Below are positions 46,001 to 57,500 of a stretch of DNA of 64,000 bases, one piece after another; position 1 is the stretch's first letter, and each line of letters begins with the position of its first letter. Below the pieces are notes generated by a model. It did no database searches. It was given only the letters and a program-made list of their open reading frames with translations, and was not told the DNA's origin. Source of the stretch: Corella eumyota (Eukaryota > Chordata > Ascidiacea > Phlebobranchia > Corellidae); assembly GCA_963082875.1 (NCBI GenBank), contig OY720101.1:248001-312000 (forward strand). Reading direction: 5' to 3'. Made by a program: the position numbers and the translations under genes.

Positions 46001-46712
46001 CAGTGGAATGCTTCAAACCCATCCAACGTTAGGGGTCGTTAGTGACGACACAGAGCCCGGATTGTGTCGTTTTAATGAGAAATATGGAAGCGAGGCTGCT
46101 TGTTTGAAAGCTACTTTAGTTATGGATGGAGGCACGAATGAAAGTAACTTTAAAAAAGATTTTTAATTTGAGTTTGAGTAATACAAAAAAAACATTAAAT
46201 ACATAATTTTTATTTTTATGGATCAATTAATAAGAATTTTACAAATAAAGAATTTTACATAACATTATTTAACTGAAAATTAATAAAAAGACAACACAAT
46301 TACTGTCCATATAAAAAAGAACTTTATTTTAAACCAATTTTTTAAACCTCTATAACAATCAAATTTAACCGAATACAACTACTTTACCAAACTACATTTC
46401 TAAACCTTTAAAATCAAAATAACTTGAAAAATAAATTTTCTATTTAACGTTTAAAAACAAACTCTAGAAATTTACTTTCCAGCAACTGGAACTTTAGTTT
46501 TAACCCAATGCCAACCTGCTCAAGTCTGCCAATCATTCACATGCGATCTTGTTAAACAATCATTACCCGACAACGTCAGACGTATGGTGACGTCATGTGC
46601 TACGTCATGCTGCACCGACAACTTGTGCAATAAAGCGACAACTGTGGTAGCTCAAGGACACCAACTAGCGGTTGTTATACTTTTAACTTTGCTGATTAAT
46701 TTAATTATTTAG
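43006..46712 (+). CDS. Two-domain Ly6/uPAR protein, probably GPI-anchored
   Basis: Exons: 43006-43054, 43175-43318, 45722-45901, 45985-46143, 46483-46712. Phase carries throughout and gives 253 residues. A signal peptide (MCKIIKVIFLLVISIS) is followed by two three-finger domains. The first starts LRCNKG and ends TSCDVKCCDSEDLCN; the second starts FQCYSG and ends TSCATSCCTDNLCN. The CC....CN ending is the Ly6/uPAR signature. The protein ends in a hydrophobic stretch (LAVVILLTLLINLII) directly at the stop, typical of a GPI-anchor signal, so it is expected on the cell surface. Each domain is split by one phase-1 intron, as in the Ly6-like modules of genes A and B. Intron 2 is 2.4 kb and starts with degenerate repeats. 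Confidence 0.87.
43330..43650 (+). repeat. Degenerate GT-rich tandem repeat in an intron
   Basis: Loose repeats of atggttgtt, aatggttttattatggt and related strings over about 320 bases at the start of intron 2 of the Ly6/uPAR gene. The open frames that run into it from exon 2 are intron read-through, not coding sequence. Confidence 0.75.
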
Positions 46713-46803
46713 TTTCGCAATTTTATTTAAAAACACTGAAAACTTCACCTTCAAAAACCAAGCTTAATTTTAAGTAATTTTAACGACATTTAATACATCA
46801 AAA

Positions 46804-46809
46804 ATAAAA
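46804..46809 (+). terminator. Poly(A) signal of the Ly6/uPAR gene
   Basis: AATAAA about 92 bases after the stop codon of the two-domain Ly6/uPAR gene, the first hexamer in the right orientation. Confidence 0.55.
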
Positions 46810-46814
46810 CGTAA

Positions 46815-48800
46815 TTTAAAAAAAATGCCTTAAAAAAACTTTAACTTTGTCTACATTTTCTAATTTGCGAATATTTTTCCAACAAAAAATTGATTTATTT
46901 TAATAGTAGAACTCGTAACAAACCCATTGAAAAAATTTGTTATTTGCATAAAAAATCCCCTAATTATTTTTTTGCACATCTTGTGAACAACTTTTTAACA
47001 AATTGTGTTTTGTTAAATATTTGTAACAATATTAGTGATGCAAATATATTGTAACGTAAATCGTAATATTTTCAATAAAAACAGCAAAAGTAACAACAAA
47101 GTAAATGTAAACATATTTATTTGTCCCCGAATTGAAAAAACCTTTACAACCCAAAAAGGTTTTTTTTTAACCCATGCCTATTTTTAAGTTGTAAAAGTTG
47201 ATTATATTGTTGACCTAATGTTTAAACTGATGTAAAACCCCCTAACTGAAATCAATTAAGTTGGAGACCTGACGTCACAAATTGGTGAAGGGTCCTCACA
47301 GAATATATTACGTCATAATAGAGAGGCTTTGAAAAACGTTAATACGCATGACTGGGTTAGATAAAAACACTTAATCAAGCGAAAAAACAGAAAACAGAAA
47401 TTCTGAAGCGAAGTTAAAGAAACACTAAAATTTAGGGGTTTAGGCTAAAGTAACTTTCGTTTCAATTTGTAATTATATGTTTTAAACAAAATTATTATTT
47501 TTACACTAAGTATTATTGGCTCGGCTAAGTAAATTAACGTAAGTTCACGAGAATAACGCTTTTTTGTAAATAAATATCACGAGAAATTTATAAAATTAGA
47601 TGTAAAATAATATAGCAACGATAAACAACGTTCTTAAATAATTTATTTAAAGCGACGCAATATTATCCAAACAGAACCTTCAAAAATGTTGTTAATATTT
47701 AATAAAATGACGTCACATGATAGCGAATGTAGGTGAATATATAGAGTTGGTTGTGAGTGGGTGATATGATTATATAAAGGAATGATATTAGTAATAGTTT
47801 GAACCAAAATGATTAAGTGGCACTAGCTAAAACTTTACAGACAGATTCGTAACATCACGAGTAATTAAAAATATTAGAAATATATAATTTATTAAATTTA
47901 ATTAGCACAAAATTTTTATTAACATTAATTAATAAATTGTGAACATACACAACGAGGATAAGCAGAAGGAAGCTGTTTTAAAAATGGAAATAATGATCGA
48001 TTGCCTCCGGCTATAGTGGTTGTATAGTTTATTCAGAAACAAAACATGGAGAGTATTGTTAGACAGGCAAATACCAGGATTTTTAGTTCATTAAGTTGCA
48101 TGTAAATCTACATACTAATAAGTAATTTCTAGGTTCTAAAGATTTACTAGCAATATTTAAACCAGCAATGTTAGATAAAACTTAAAATAGAAAGTAAACC
48201 TTAAGTTAGAATGTTCAGGCAAGCGTATACAGCGAGTTAGGAAAGTAATCGAATTACTAAAACATCATTAACTTAGCTTTTCAATCTAACATAAGCTTAA
48301 CTGAATTGACACAAACTTTGTTAAAATAACGACCATGTAAAACACATCTAGTTTTTAGCATATGATTATATAATGTATTGCGTAATTTAGGCAATGTGTC
48401 ATTGTATTTTCTTTTTTGTATAGAACAGTATTAGGCACTAACAAAGTAAAGTTTATTAATACTGAGCCTATAATTTAACCATTAGGCACGAGGAAATGTA
48501 TTTAACTTAGTTATAAAGCCAAATTAAGACTTAAAGAGCAATGTAAAGAAACAACCAACGCTATTTGTTAACGTAGTTACGCAACCACTAAAGTACACAG
48601 CAAGTGTAGATGGGTATAAGTCATGTTAACATATTGATGACGTTATATTACAAGTCCATTCAATGATGTCATCTGACCTGCCATGTAACTTATGACTAAA
48701 CGACTTTCTCAATGTCTTATGTTATATTTTGTGTAATTTTCAGGATAATTAGGAATTAGTAATTAACGAAGTTAAAGTAATTTTAAACGGATTTAAAAAG
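46815..48800. other. Intergenic stretch without visible genes
   Basis: AT-rich, with a TGACGTCA near 47269 and 47707 and no SINE, array or coding exon that I can support. A possible splice acceptor (gtaattttcag followed by gataattaggaatt) near 48742 could mark an untranslated exon of the next gene. Confidence 0.35.
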
Positions 48801-48810
48801 ACCATAGAAG

Positions 48811-48941
48811 TGACGTCAGTAATTAAAAATCATAGAAGTGACGTCATTACCCCACTTTAACCGGACGACATCACAACAACTTTACAGTGACGTTGGCTTT
48901 TTAACCAGATAAGTGACGTTATTGCGCCACAAGTGACGTCA
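48811..48941 (+). promoter_or_regulatory. Three TGACGTCA sites just before the membrane-protein gene
   Basis: Exact TGACGTCA palindromes at 48811-48818, 48839-48846 and 48934-48941, the first two inside a direct repeat (catagaagtgacgtca). They end two bases before the start codon region of the next gene. This fits a CREB/ATF-type promoter cluster, although the site is common across the window. Confidence 0.45.
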
Positions 48942-48943
48942 CA

Positions 48944-51900
48944 ATGACAGTAAAGACGATAGGATGGGGAATAATACAGATCCCGATAGTTGGTCATTAC
49001 AACGAATGTTGTTTCTTTAGGAGGGATCTTTTACGCGCCGTGTCTGGGACAGGATGGAAACTGTTTGTAAGTGTGACGTCATTGGGTGATGACGTAATTA
49101 AAGTTCGTGTTCACGTGGAAAATTAGTGTGAATATTTAAAAAAAAAAGATTTTACCTTAAAAATAATTCCCATATGAATTAAACAACTTTAATTTGTTTT
49201 TAGCTTCAAAGTTTTATGCGAATACTTTTATTATCGATGTGGGGGATGCAGCAGATCGATCTAACCATTCCAATTAATCGTAAGTTTAAGTTGTGTTTAA
49301 GTGTAATTCTTAACCAATTCGAGTAATCGTAAAAGTATTGGGTTTCTTATAAGCTAAATATATTTTAAGACTTTCGAATGTACCTAAACATTTAAAAGTC
49401 TTAAAATATATCTAATTTTAGATTTAATTGTTTAAAAGTTTCCCGTTAACCGTTGCCTAAATTTAAGTTTTGATATTTAATATAAATGTAAACTTAAGCA
49501 AAGGTGTAAACTAAAGCCAATCTATATATATTTGTCGTGGGTTTTAAAGTATTAAAATGTTGTTGTTTTGTTGCTTTAAAGTCTGTTTAAAACATTAAGT
49601 GTTGTTTAAGTAATGGCATATGTTTAAACATTCACAATTAAGTAGAATTAAATATTTAAAACCTTTTAAGCTAATCAAAAACTACTTAAAGTTAAGAAAG
49701 TGGGTTTTATTGAGCATTGGCATTTAACTTTTTTAATTAACGTTACTTTAAATCTAAAAGAACATTGTTTAATTTTAAAAAAACTTTATATTTTACAGAA
49801 GAAAAAATCGTTGGTGTTTATATTGAGTTAACGATATTAGGAATTCAAATTATAACTGGGATCAGTGTTATATGCTCAGTTTGGTTTGTAAGTCTAAATT
49901 ATAACTTCTAATAATTTTAATATTTATTTTTAATTGAATATCAACAACTCGTACGTCACTTAGAATACATATACTTGTGGTTAATATTATCTTTGACGTT
50001 ATATTGCCTCATTATACAAATAAACACAAGTAAACACAAGTTAGACTTTAACATTAAACGTTTACATAACAGGAGAAAATGTTTCTGTTATACCCAGTAC
50101 TGGGGGTAATTCCTATTTCGTTTTTAATCGACTTTGGGATCAAGGCTTCATGTTATGGCGACCTATTTCTATATCCTATGGTGAGGGATTATATATTGGT
50201 TATTAAGGCTTAATTAACTATTTTAGTGGGGTTTTAATATTGGTTGGGGTTTAAATAGTTCTGTAAGTTTACAATACTATTGGCAGTTATTATTTACCTA
50301 ATATATTGTTGTTTTGGGGTTGAAAAAGAAGAGACATATTTAAAAATGCTAGCTTTTCAAATGTAATCGATCTTGTGATGTTTTAATAATGGCCAATAAA
50401 CGAATAAGGGTCCAAACTAGCGACAATTCAAAGCGCAAGCAGTGGGGATCGAACGCAATACTCTATTCTTTATAATTAGAAACTAAGAGTTTAAATCAGT
50501 CCTTTGCCAATTAAAGTCATTTACAGAATGAACATTGGACTTAAATCCCTTTAAGTCAGTTAATTTATTTAACTACAACGAAGTCCATGAATAATTAAAG
50601 TGCTAACAACCGAATAAATGTGTTTATTACAGATTACGGTGTTCGGGATATTTTCGTTGATCGAGGTTTGGTTTCGATATTTAGTTCTGGTGAGATTTAT
50701 TTAATATTATTTTAAACCATTTAAATAAATATAACAATTGTGTTAATACACAAACACTGAGTTTAAATAGAAAACTTTATAATGTTGCGCACTTATTTTA
50801 AACGGCGTTTGCTTAGGATGTTGTATACCGTAAGGTAAACAAGAAAATTATTTACAAAATAAACATTTTATTAACCATGTCCTGGGCTGTTTGTTTAGTG
50901 TATTGGACATTCATTTTAAATTACAAGGAAATCTTACTCTCGTAATTTTAAGCGTTTCAATATTGATCAAAAAAAATCTTTTTTCGCAATCGTTTATTTT
51001 AAAAATTGCTTAAAATGAAAGCAAATTTACGTTTTTTTTCAAGAAGTTTTAGGAGCAGGAACTTTAACTTATTCTTATTAAGTGAATTCCATCCCAATGT
51101 ATTTCAGATGTATTGTTGGATTGCCGTGATTTCATTTGTTTACTACTCCAAGAACAAAACAGATCCGTTTAAGAGACCAGCAAGCAAGGAGTTTCAGGTT
51201 CAATCCCCGTTCAGTAGAAGTTCAACTTTATCGATTCGGGGTCGAAGATCTTTTCTACTTAAACCTAAACCTGAGGAAAATAAAGATGTTTTAATCACTG
51301 CTGATTCATTCTCCACTGTGACATCACAATCAGGTGACAATAAAGAAGAGAATTCATCTGTCGAAGAGAATCAATCAAGCATAGAAGAAGAAAGGGACAC
51401 GTCACACTTGATCGGACGACAAACTTTATCCTCAAACTCAACTTTTCAGCGAGAGTCCGAAATAGGGACTCTCCCTAAAAATGTGCCCCCTAAAAAAAGA
51501 AAAGGGGGTTTTATGCCAAATGTGTTGCGACCCCCTCACGAACAGAAAAGTGAGGGGGTAAGTTTAAGTCGGAGTAATTCTTATGCTGCATCAGCTGTTC
51601 TAGAGGTAAGACAATTAGGTTACAACCTTTAATTTGTTCTGGTCGTAGTTTAACAAATTTAATCCCAGTTTTTGTTGTGCTTGTTTACTATTAAAATAGG
51701 TTTAAATTTTTAAAGTTTTGTGTCACTTATTTGTATTTAATTCATAGATTAAAAAATTACCGCCAACTTTGCCAAAAGCGCCCCCTGTTGGCCATAAAAA
51801 TGAGAAATCAACTTGGAAAAGTCCTTTTAAAAAGGTAACATTAATTTAATTCGTAAAAGGGGAAAATTTAGAAACTTGAGTACCTACAATATATTGTTTT

Positions 51901-52048
51901 TAACATTTAGTATAAGTAGAGCAATGTAGTATTGATATTTTAAGTTATTTATAATCATATATTTATAACACAGAGCCAACATAAAAAACAAAATCAAGAC
52001 AAAAATGAGGATTGGTTTCCAAAACCAAATGAATCAATGTTAGTTTAA
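48944..52048 (+). CDS. Multi-pass membrane protein with a long polar C-terminal tail, unrecognised
   Basis: Exons: 48944-49066, 49204-49279, 49799-49887, 50073-50180, 50633-50689, 51108-51605, 51748-51834, 51974-52048. Phase carries throughout and gives 370 residues. The N-terminal half has probably four membrane helices: a first around FMRILLLSMWGM, then YIELTILGIQIITGISVICS, YPVLGVIPISFLIDFGIKA, and a long one from ITVFGIFSLIEVW through YCWIAVISFVYY. The remaining 200 residues are hydrophilic, Ser/Glu/Lys/Pro-rich and probably cytoplasmic, with basic patches (PPKKRKGG) and SPF motifs. The overall plan recalls small tetraspan families such as LAPTM-like proteins, but I cannot assign it. The start is the first ATG with an open frame to a good donor; an upstream untranslated exon is possible. 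Confidence 0.7.
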
Positions 52049-52158
52049 CATCATATGCAAAACTGCCTGTTTAGGATAAATTCTTAACACAAATTTAATT
52101 GTTTTTTATGTTAATTGACAACGCTACAATGTAGTTTCTTCAACTTATTTTATCGCTT

Positions 52159-52164
52159 AATAAA
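52159..52164 (+). terminator. Poly(A) signal of the membrane-protein gene
   Basis: AATAAA about 110 bases after the stop codon of the plus-strand membrane-protein gene. The 640 bases that separate it from the converging C1orf52 stop show nothing else. Confidence 0.5.
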
Positions 52165-52802
52165 ATCACAATTTATATAAAATTATGCTTTAGACTCAGT
52201 ACACACACTTATACTGTATCTATATGGTTAAACTAAACACAAACTAATATTATACATATACCAAATGCTTTTAAACTCTTCTACTGAACAACATTATGTA
52301 CAGTTATGAACAAAAGTGCAACATGTAAAATAAATCAAACTTTTCCGTTACCACACCAGTGCTTTAAACAATAACCAACCTTGCCTACCTTGGTCTGCAA
52401 AATTCCATATTTTTCCTCTTCTTGAAAACTTTTAATTTAATTGTTTTCCAACTTTTTAAGTTCAACAACTTTTAATTAAAAAACAAAAGTAACCTGTGTG
52501 AGTTAAAACAATGATGAGAGATAAAAACTTACAACAATATCATGTATTTCATTTAAATCATATGAACACAAAGAATTAAAGTTTGTTAGAAAAATGATGG
52601 TTTACTTAAAAGATACAAGAAATATCGCACAAAAATATAGCATTAAGTGTTTAAGTTTTTTTCTATATTCTAGTCCAATGAAAGCTCATAAAAAGAGTGT
52701 GCATATATCTATTTAAAACATAACAAATTTAATTAATTAATCTTGTTGTGATAAAAAAACGTTTCTATAAAAAATATAATAAAAGTGAAAATATTTGAAA
52801 AT

Positions 52803-53468
52803 TTAATCAAAATTTTGTCTTAAAATCCTTTTTTCTTCTTCCACGAACATCTTCTCTCTGTTAGCTTGCCCAGTGTCTCTTTTTACCTTTTCTTTTACCC
52901 TAAAACTGTTCATTTTCTGTTGTTTAACGGAACTAAACGCGAGTTTATCGGCATCGACATCTGTGTGACAAAAACCAACCAAATCACGGTCCTCATCTTG
53001 CGGTAACAGACGTTTTTTTGGTCTTTCATTACTTGAATCCTGGTACATTTTTGACCACGATATCGCAAAATCGTTCACATTTTCTTGTTTTTTTACAACA
53101 GGTTCCTGTATCGACGGGGTAACAAGATTCTGAGGGACTTGTTTATTTAAAGCAAGGTCTGGTTTCTTAGTTTTAATTTCAGGTTTAGATTCAACCGATG
53201 GAAGTGCGTTTTCCCATGGTTTATATTCCTTTGGTGCAACATACGGCGCCTTCTTTACCATGGTATCCCAGTTCATATCTTTATTAACATGACTTGTTAC
53301 AAACTTAGGTGTTGTGGCACTGGAAAGGGCAGCAAGTGGATGGGGTAAGCCTCCTTTTCGTTCTTTTATATCAGGTTGGGTTTTGGTTTGGATTTCTTCT
53401 GGACCTGATTCATCTGAATCTGAGTCACTGACTTCTCCTCCAAAGAAGGAAAGTGGGTCAGCTGACAT
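52803..53468 (-). CDS. C1orf52: UPF0690 protein C1orf52 homologue
   Basis: A single coding exon of 221 residues starting MSADPLSFFGG. Landmarks match, from memory, the vertebrate C1orf52 family: N-terminal DPLS(F/Y)F followed by an acidic SDSDSDES run; NKDMNWDTMVKKAP before PKEYKPWEN (vertebrate form: NKQIDWERHVVKAP ... PKEFKIWK); and DFAISWSKMYQDS followed by RLLPQDED. It is slightly longer than the human protein (about 182 residues) because of a basic C-terminal extension. The family is probably nuclear and of unknown function. A splice acceptor (gttacag) lies about 43 bases upstream of the ATG, so a 5' exon or trans-spliced leader is likely. A longer frame starting at 53540 crosses that acceptor and is not used. 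Confidence 0.85.
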   Translation of the reverse strand: MSADPLSFFGGEVSDSDSDESGPEEIQTKTQPDIKERKGGLPHPLAALSSATTPKFVTSHVNKDMNWDTMVKKAPYVAPKEYKPWENALPSVESKPEIKTKKPDLALNKQVPQNLVTPSIQEPVVKKQENVNDFAISWSKMYQDSSNERPKKRLLPQDEDRDLVGFCHTDVDADKLAFSSVKQQKMNSFRVKEKVKRDTGQANREKMFVEEEKRILRQNFD

Positions 53469-53840
53469 CTCAATACTTAAATATTTTATTTTAAATAAAT
53501 CTTTAAATCTGTAACAAAAAAAAAACAATGTTAGGAACATAGTGAAAATAAAAATTTTACTTATACAGATTTTAAACCAACTACCAAAAACATATCCAGC
53601 AATGTAACATGATTTATATTATAACATTAACAAATTTGGCATTAAAATAACCACAACGATATAAAGATATACTGTGGTATTAGTTTAAACAACAAGGTTA
53701 AAATCGAAGATATATTCAAAAATAATGATTGCAATTGTAGCACCAAAATAACACTAACAAACAGTCAAGTTAAATGTAACTGTTTTTGCACTTGCAAACA
53801 CGAGAATGCAATCTAATGATAATGTTTAAATTGTTAAAGT

Positions 53841-54902
53841 TTAAGCTTTTTTGGTCTTGACTCCAGTTGTGTCTCGTTTCTCAATTTGTCGGAGTTGTTT
53901 CTTTTTCATTCTTCGAATCTTTGCCGTGTTTGTTATCTAATATATAAATGAACAGTGACATTATCATATGATTTAAAAAGGTTTAGACCCAAAGTGAATA
54001 TAGCACTATGAAAATTAAAGTAGAATTACTAAAAATCAAAACTTACAACTTGAACAATTTCCGATTTCTTTTGATTTTCTGATTTTTGTTGCCGGTGAGC
54101 TTCCACCCTTTTTCTATATTCTAGTTTTTCCTGCCTAATATTTAAAAAGACATTAAATACATGACAATTATTATTGGTAGTAGAAACTTAACTCCTACTG
54201 TACAATTTACATTATATAAAACAGAAATATAAAAAACACAATTCACCTTCTGGCTTCATTGAGTTGATTTTCATAATTTTTAATCGATTGTTTCTCAGCT
54301 TTCAAATTCATTTTTTGTTTCCAAGTTTTTCTTAAAGCTTTATCTTTACCAATAGCAGAAAATCTAAAATAAACATAAAACCATGTAACAAACAAAATAA
54401 CAAACCCATCTTAATATTTTTTTAAATGCCTGATTGACTCAAAAAAAATGGCAGCTTAATGTAGTGGTCAGAACACTTGGCTTTGTTACACGAGATCCAT
54501 GGTTCTGTGGCACCCCTAAGTAAGGTGCTGTAAATGGTATGACCCCCAGCTGACCCAGCACCTAATCAGCAGCTTAATTATCGGGCAATTATAATCTAAA
54601 ATATCCCAAACTTCCAAAGTCAACTCGAGACTGGGTCGGAGTAACTTATGTTACTCTATGTTTAGGTTGTGCATTAATCCTTCCCACATTGAGGATTAAT
54701 AGAAAAAAAATTAATATACATTAGCTATAAATTATATTAAGACACACACACACACATTTAAAATGAAAACAAAATAATTAATTGTGAGTTGATTTCACCT
54801 TTTACGTTCAACTGGTTTCCACCATCTTCCAGACTTGGGAATTCCCCTCTCTGTCTCAACTTTATTAGTTTCAGTATTCGTTAATTTATTAGTAGCAACC
54901 AT
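53841..54902 (-). CDS. CCDC86: CCDC86 / Cgr1-family nucleolar protein
   Basis: Exons: 54902-54799, 54363-54247, 54134-54047, 53936-53841. Phase carries throughout: 134 residues, close to yeast Cgr1 (about 120) and equivalent to the C-terminal third of vertebrate CCDC86. Visible landmarks: GIPKSGRWWKPVERKRFS, DKALRKTWKQKM, a long basic coiled coil, and a final AKIRRMKKKQLRQIEKRDT, all typical of the family. Cgr1 acts in nucleolar processing of 60S ribosomal precursors; the same role is inferred here. The exons are short and none would be found alone as a long open frame. An acceptor (cttttcag) sits about 20 bases before the ATG. It lies between ACAD8 and C1orf52 on the same strand. Confidence 0.9.
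54449..54697 (+). mobile_element. tRNA-derived SINE, diverged
   Basis: Lies in intron 1 of CCDC86, opposite to transcription. The head agcttaatgtagtggtcaga keeps the A-box region, but the B-box region is disrupted. The body (taatcagcagcttaattatc, ggagtaacttatgttactct) is clear. A short (ca)n run follows at about 54745. Confidence 0.82.
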
Positions 54903-55154
54903 AATGCCGTCTTTATCTGCTGAAAAGCAAGCATAGTTTAAATGTCTATCAATAAATATATAAAATTAAAACTAAACAATCACCATTAAAAACAAAACAA
55001 GTTGAACTATTAACACTAAATTTAAATTGAAATTTATAGGCAGAATATGTACAGTGAACTTAAATAAAACATTGCAGAACATTTTGAAGTAAAATGGAAC
55101 AAATTTGTGTATCTTGTAAGTGCATAAAGCAATAAGTTAAAATATGTTTAATGT

Positions 55155-56420
55155 TTATAAAGATAATGTGTCTCTAGCTATTAAAAGTCTCATGATCTCA
55201 TTTGTTCCTTCAAGGATTTGGTTTACTCTTACATCTCTTACAAATTGTTGGACCGGATAATCTCTCAAATATCCATATCCACCAAACATTTGCAGCGAGT
55301 CATTACAAACTTCAAAACAGTTATCAGTGGCGTGGAGTTTTGCCATGGCACATAATGCCGGGGCACTTGTCATTTTCTGGTCAAGAGCCCTGGCTGCTTC
55401 ACGAACCATTAACCGCGATGACACAATCTTTGTCGCCATTTCAGCCATTTTAAACTGAAGATATTGGTTAGAGATAAGAGGTTTACCGAACGCATTACGG
55501 ACGCCAAGATGTTCCTTCGCAAGTTTAAAGCTTTGTTGAGCTCCCCCTAGTGATGTCGACGAAATATTGATCCGACCCCCATTTAACCCAGCCATTGCGA
55601 TGTTAAAACCTTGACCTTCGGCCCCGATGCGGTTAGCCACAGGAATAACACAATCTTCAAAGTTTACTATACACGTAGGCTGACTTTTCCAACCCAATTT
55701 CTTCTCAGATTTACCAAAACTTAACCCAGGATTATTGCTATCTATTATAACAGTAGATATCCCCTTTGGGCCTTTATCACCAGTTCTAACCATAACCAAG
55801 TATAAGTCAGTGGAACTAGCTCCACTTATAAAAGCTTTGGATCCATTTATGATGTATTGATCACCTTTCCTCGTGGCTGTTGTGATCAGAGCAGCAGCAT
55901 CACTTCCACTGCCTGGTTCAGTTAAACAATATGAAGCCAGCTTCTCCATTGATGTTAGTTGAGGCAGTAAATTTTCTTTTTGGTCCTGGTTTCCAAATTG
56001 GTTTATCATCCATGCAACCATGTTGTGTATACTTATAAAAGCAGTTGTTGAAACACAACCTGAAGACAGAGCTTCGAAGATAACTGAAGTTGCAAGTCGG
56101 GATAATCCAGTTCCTCCATAATCTTCCTCACAGTATAATCCACCAAATCCTAACTCTGCTGTTTTTTTGATCGTTTCAATCGGAAAAAATGATTCTTCGT
56201 CCCATTTTTGCATGTAAGGTTCAAGTTCTTTGCTGGCAAAATCTTGTGCTAGTTGTTGAAATTGTTTTTCTTCATCTTTTAATCCAATTGAAGAATCTAA
56301 ACTGGTGTTGGTGAACTTTCGAACAGAACTTATTCGATTTTGTTTTGGAAAAGTTTTGAGAAAATTAGGGACAACTTTGCGAATTATGCAGTTCATAATT
56401 AACCTGTTATATTGGTTCAT
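55155..56420 (-). CDS. ACAD8: Isobutyryl-CoA dehydrogenase, mitochondrial
   Basis: One uninterrupted frame of 421 residues. It encodes an FAD-dependent acyl-CoA dehydrogenase of the ACAD8 type, which oxidises isobutyryl-CoA to methacryloyl-CoA in valine breakdown in the mitochondrial matrix. An N-terminal basic, hydroxylated leader fits mitochondrial import. Signature 1 is [13 protein letters not shown] at about residue 164, signature 2 [17 protein letters not shown] at about 377, and the catalytic Glu is probably E404 in ILEGTNE (by alignment from memory with human Glu398). Motifs such as [20 protein letters not shown] and QPT...FEDC.(I/V)PVANRIG are ACAD8-like rather than SCAD/SBCAD. It has no intron, unlike its neighbours and vertebrate ACAD8. 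The second Met (residue 9) is an alternative start. Confidence 0.93.
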   Translation of the reverse strand: MNQYNRLIMNCIIRKVVPNFLKTFPKQNRISSVRKFTNTSLDSSIGLKDEEKQFQQLAQDFASKELEPYMQKWDEESFFPIETIKKTAELGFGGLYCEEDYGGTGLSRLATSVIFEALSSGCVSTTAFISIHNMVAWMINQFGNQDQKENLLPQLTSMEKLASYCLTEPGSGSDAAALITTATRKGDQYIINGSKAFISGASSTDLYLVMVRTGDKGPKGISTVIIDSNNPGLSFGKSEKKLGWKSQPTCIVNFEDCVIPVANRIGAEGQGFNIAMAGLNGGRINISSTSLGGAQQSFKLAKEHLGVRNAFGKPLISNQYLQFKMAEMATKIVSSRLMVREAARALDQKMTSAPALCAMAKLHATDNCFEVCNDSLQMFGGYGYLRDYPVQQFVRDVRVNQILEGTNEIMRLLIARDTLSL

Positions 56421-56511
56421 ATATGGTTAACAAAATCTAAAAAAATGGTTAATTTTGTTAATGATTGATTGGCAAACTGCCAATATTTATTATTTTTTGT
56501 ATATATATATA

Positions 56512-56787
56512 TATCTTTATCCTCGATGTGGGAAGGTTGAATACGCGACCTAAACATAGAGGAACATCAGTTACCCTTACCCAGTCTCGAGTTGCCTTTA
56601 GCAGTTTGGAATATTATAGATTATAATTGCCTGGTAAGTAAGCTGCTGATTAAGTGCTGGCTTAGCAGGAGTTTATACCGTTTATAGCGCCTTACTCAAG
56701 AGCACTACAGCATAAGATCAGTGGGGATTGAACCCACGACCTCATGTGTGGTGTAGCAAGTGTTCTTACCACTACACCACGCTGCCC
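56512..56787 (-). mobile_element. tRNA-derived SINE, full length
   Basis: A well-preserved copy just upstream of ACAD8 in the same orientation, ending in a (ta)n tract. Minus-strand head atgggcagcgtggtgtagtg, B box gggttcaatcccc, complete body. Its position within 100 bases of the ACAD8 start could affect the promoter. Confidence 0.9.
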
Positions 56788-56799
56788 ATAAATGAGTAT

Positions 56800-57500
56800 G
56801 ACAGTGTTACAATAAAAGTTTCAAAGTGCTGTAAAATTTTTTACACATTTTTGTTTAATTTAGTCCACCCACAATGCGTGCTTATCTTTAACGTAAACCG
56901 CTAATTAATTTACTGTTTTTATTACACACAAAACAAAATAATTTTTTCAATCTTCTGTCACTGTCACTCTTAGACTGTCTTCTCGTAAATTTGTGACATT
57001 TTTGTAAAAAAATCTTTAAAATTAAAACTAGTTTTACTTAATGACTGCTTTTAATTTGGCTAATGTCTTAGCTGTAAACAGAATATTTAAAAAACAACAT
57101 TTTATAAATCCCAAAATAAAAAACACGTGACAAAAATTAAATGACATTGTTTTTTAAGGTTTTAACTATAATGTGACAAAATCGATGTTGTAACCCTTTT
57201 TTTATTCTTTTAATCCCCGATTTGTGAAAACAACTACACAACTATAGAGTTTGTGTTTTTATATGATTAATAATTATATTGTAAACAAAAGGTACAAAAA
57301 TTAAATAAATTTTGTATTCTGTAATGTTTCATAAACAAAAACATTTATTGATATCATTAAATAAACAATGTTATATCATCAGTGCCTGCTATAAAAATCA
57401 ACTCAAAACAAAGCTTTGTTATTAGTTTAAAGAAAATATAAATATTTAACCACCTATTGTGATTGAGAAATTTGTATAAGTTTTTGCTCTTAGAGTTAAA
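56800..57500. other. Divergent intergenic region
   Basis: AT-rich stretch between the divergent starts of ACAD8 (minus) and the first small ten-cysteine gene (plus). No TGACGTCA, array or coding exon was noticed. It should contain the promoter of the downstream gene. Confidence 0.35.

Noticed and set aside
50390-50470. SINE copy in an intron of the membrane-protein gene
   Set aside because: Only a short gtggggatcgaac-like B box is visible, too little to call a copy.
53469-53540. N-terminal extension of C1orf52 to an upstream Met
   Set aside because: It crosses a good splice acceptor and encodes a hydrophobic stretch not seen in the family; MSADPLSFF fits the known N-terminus.
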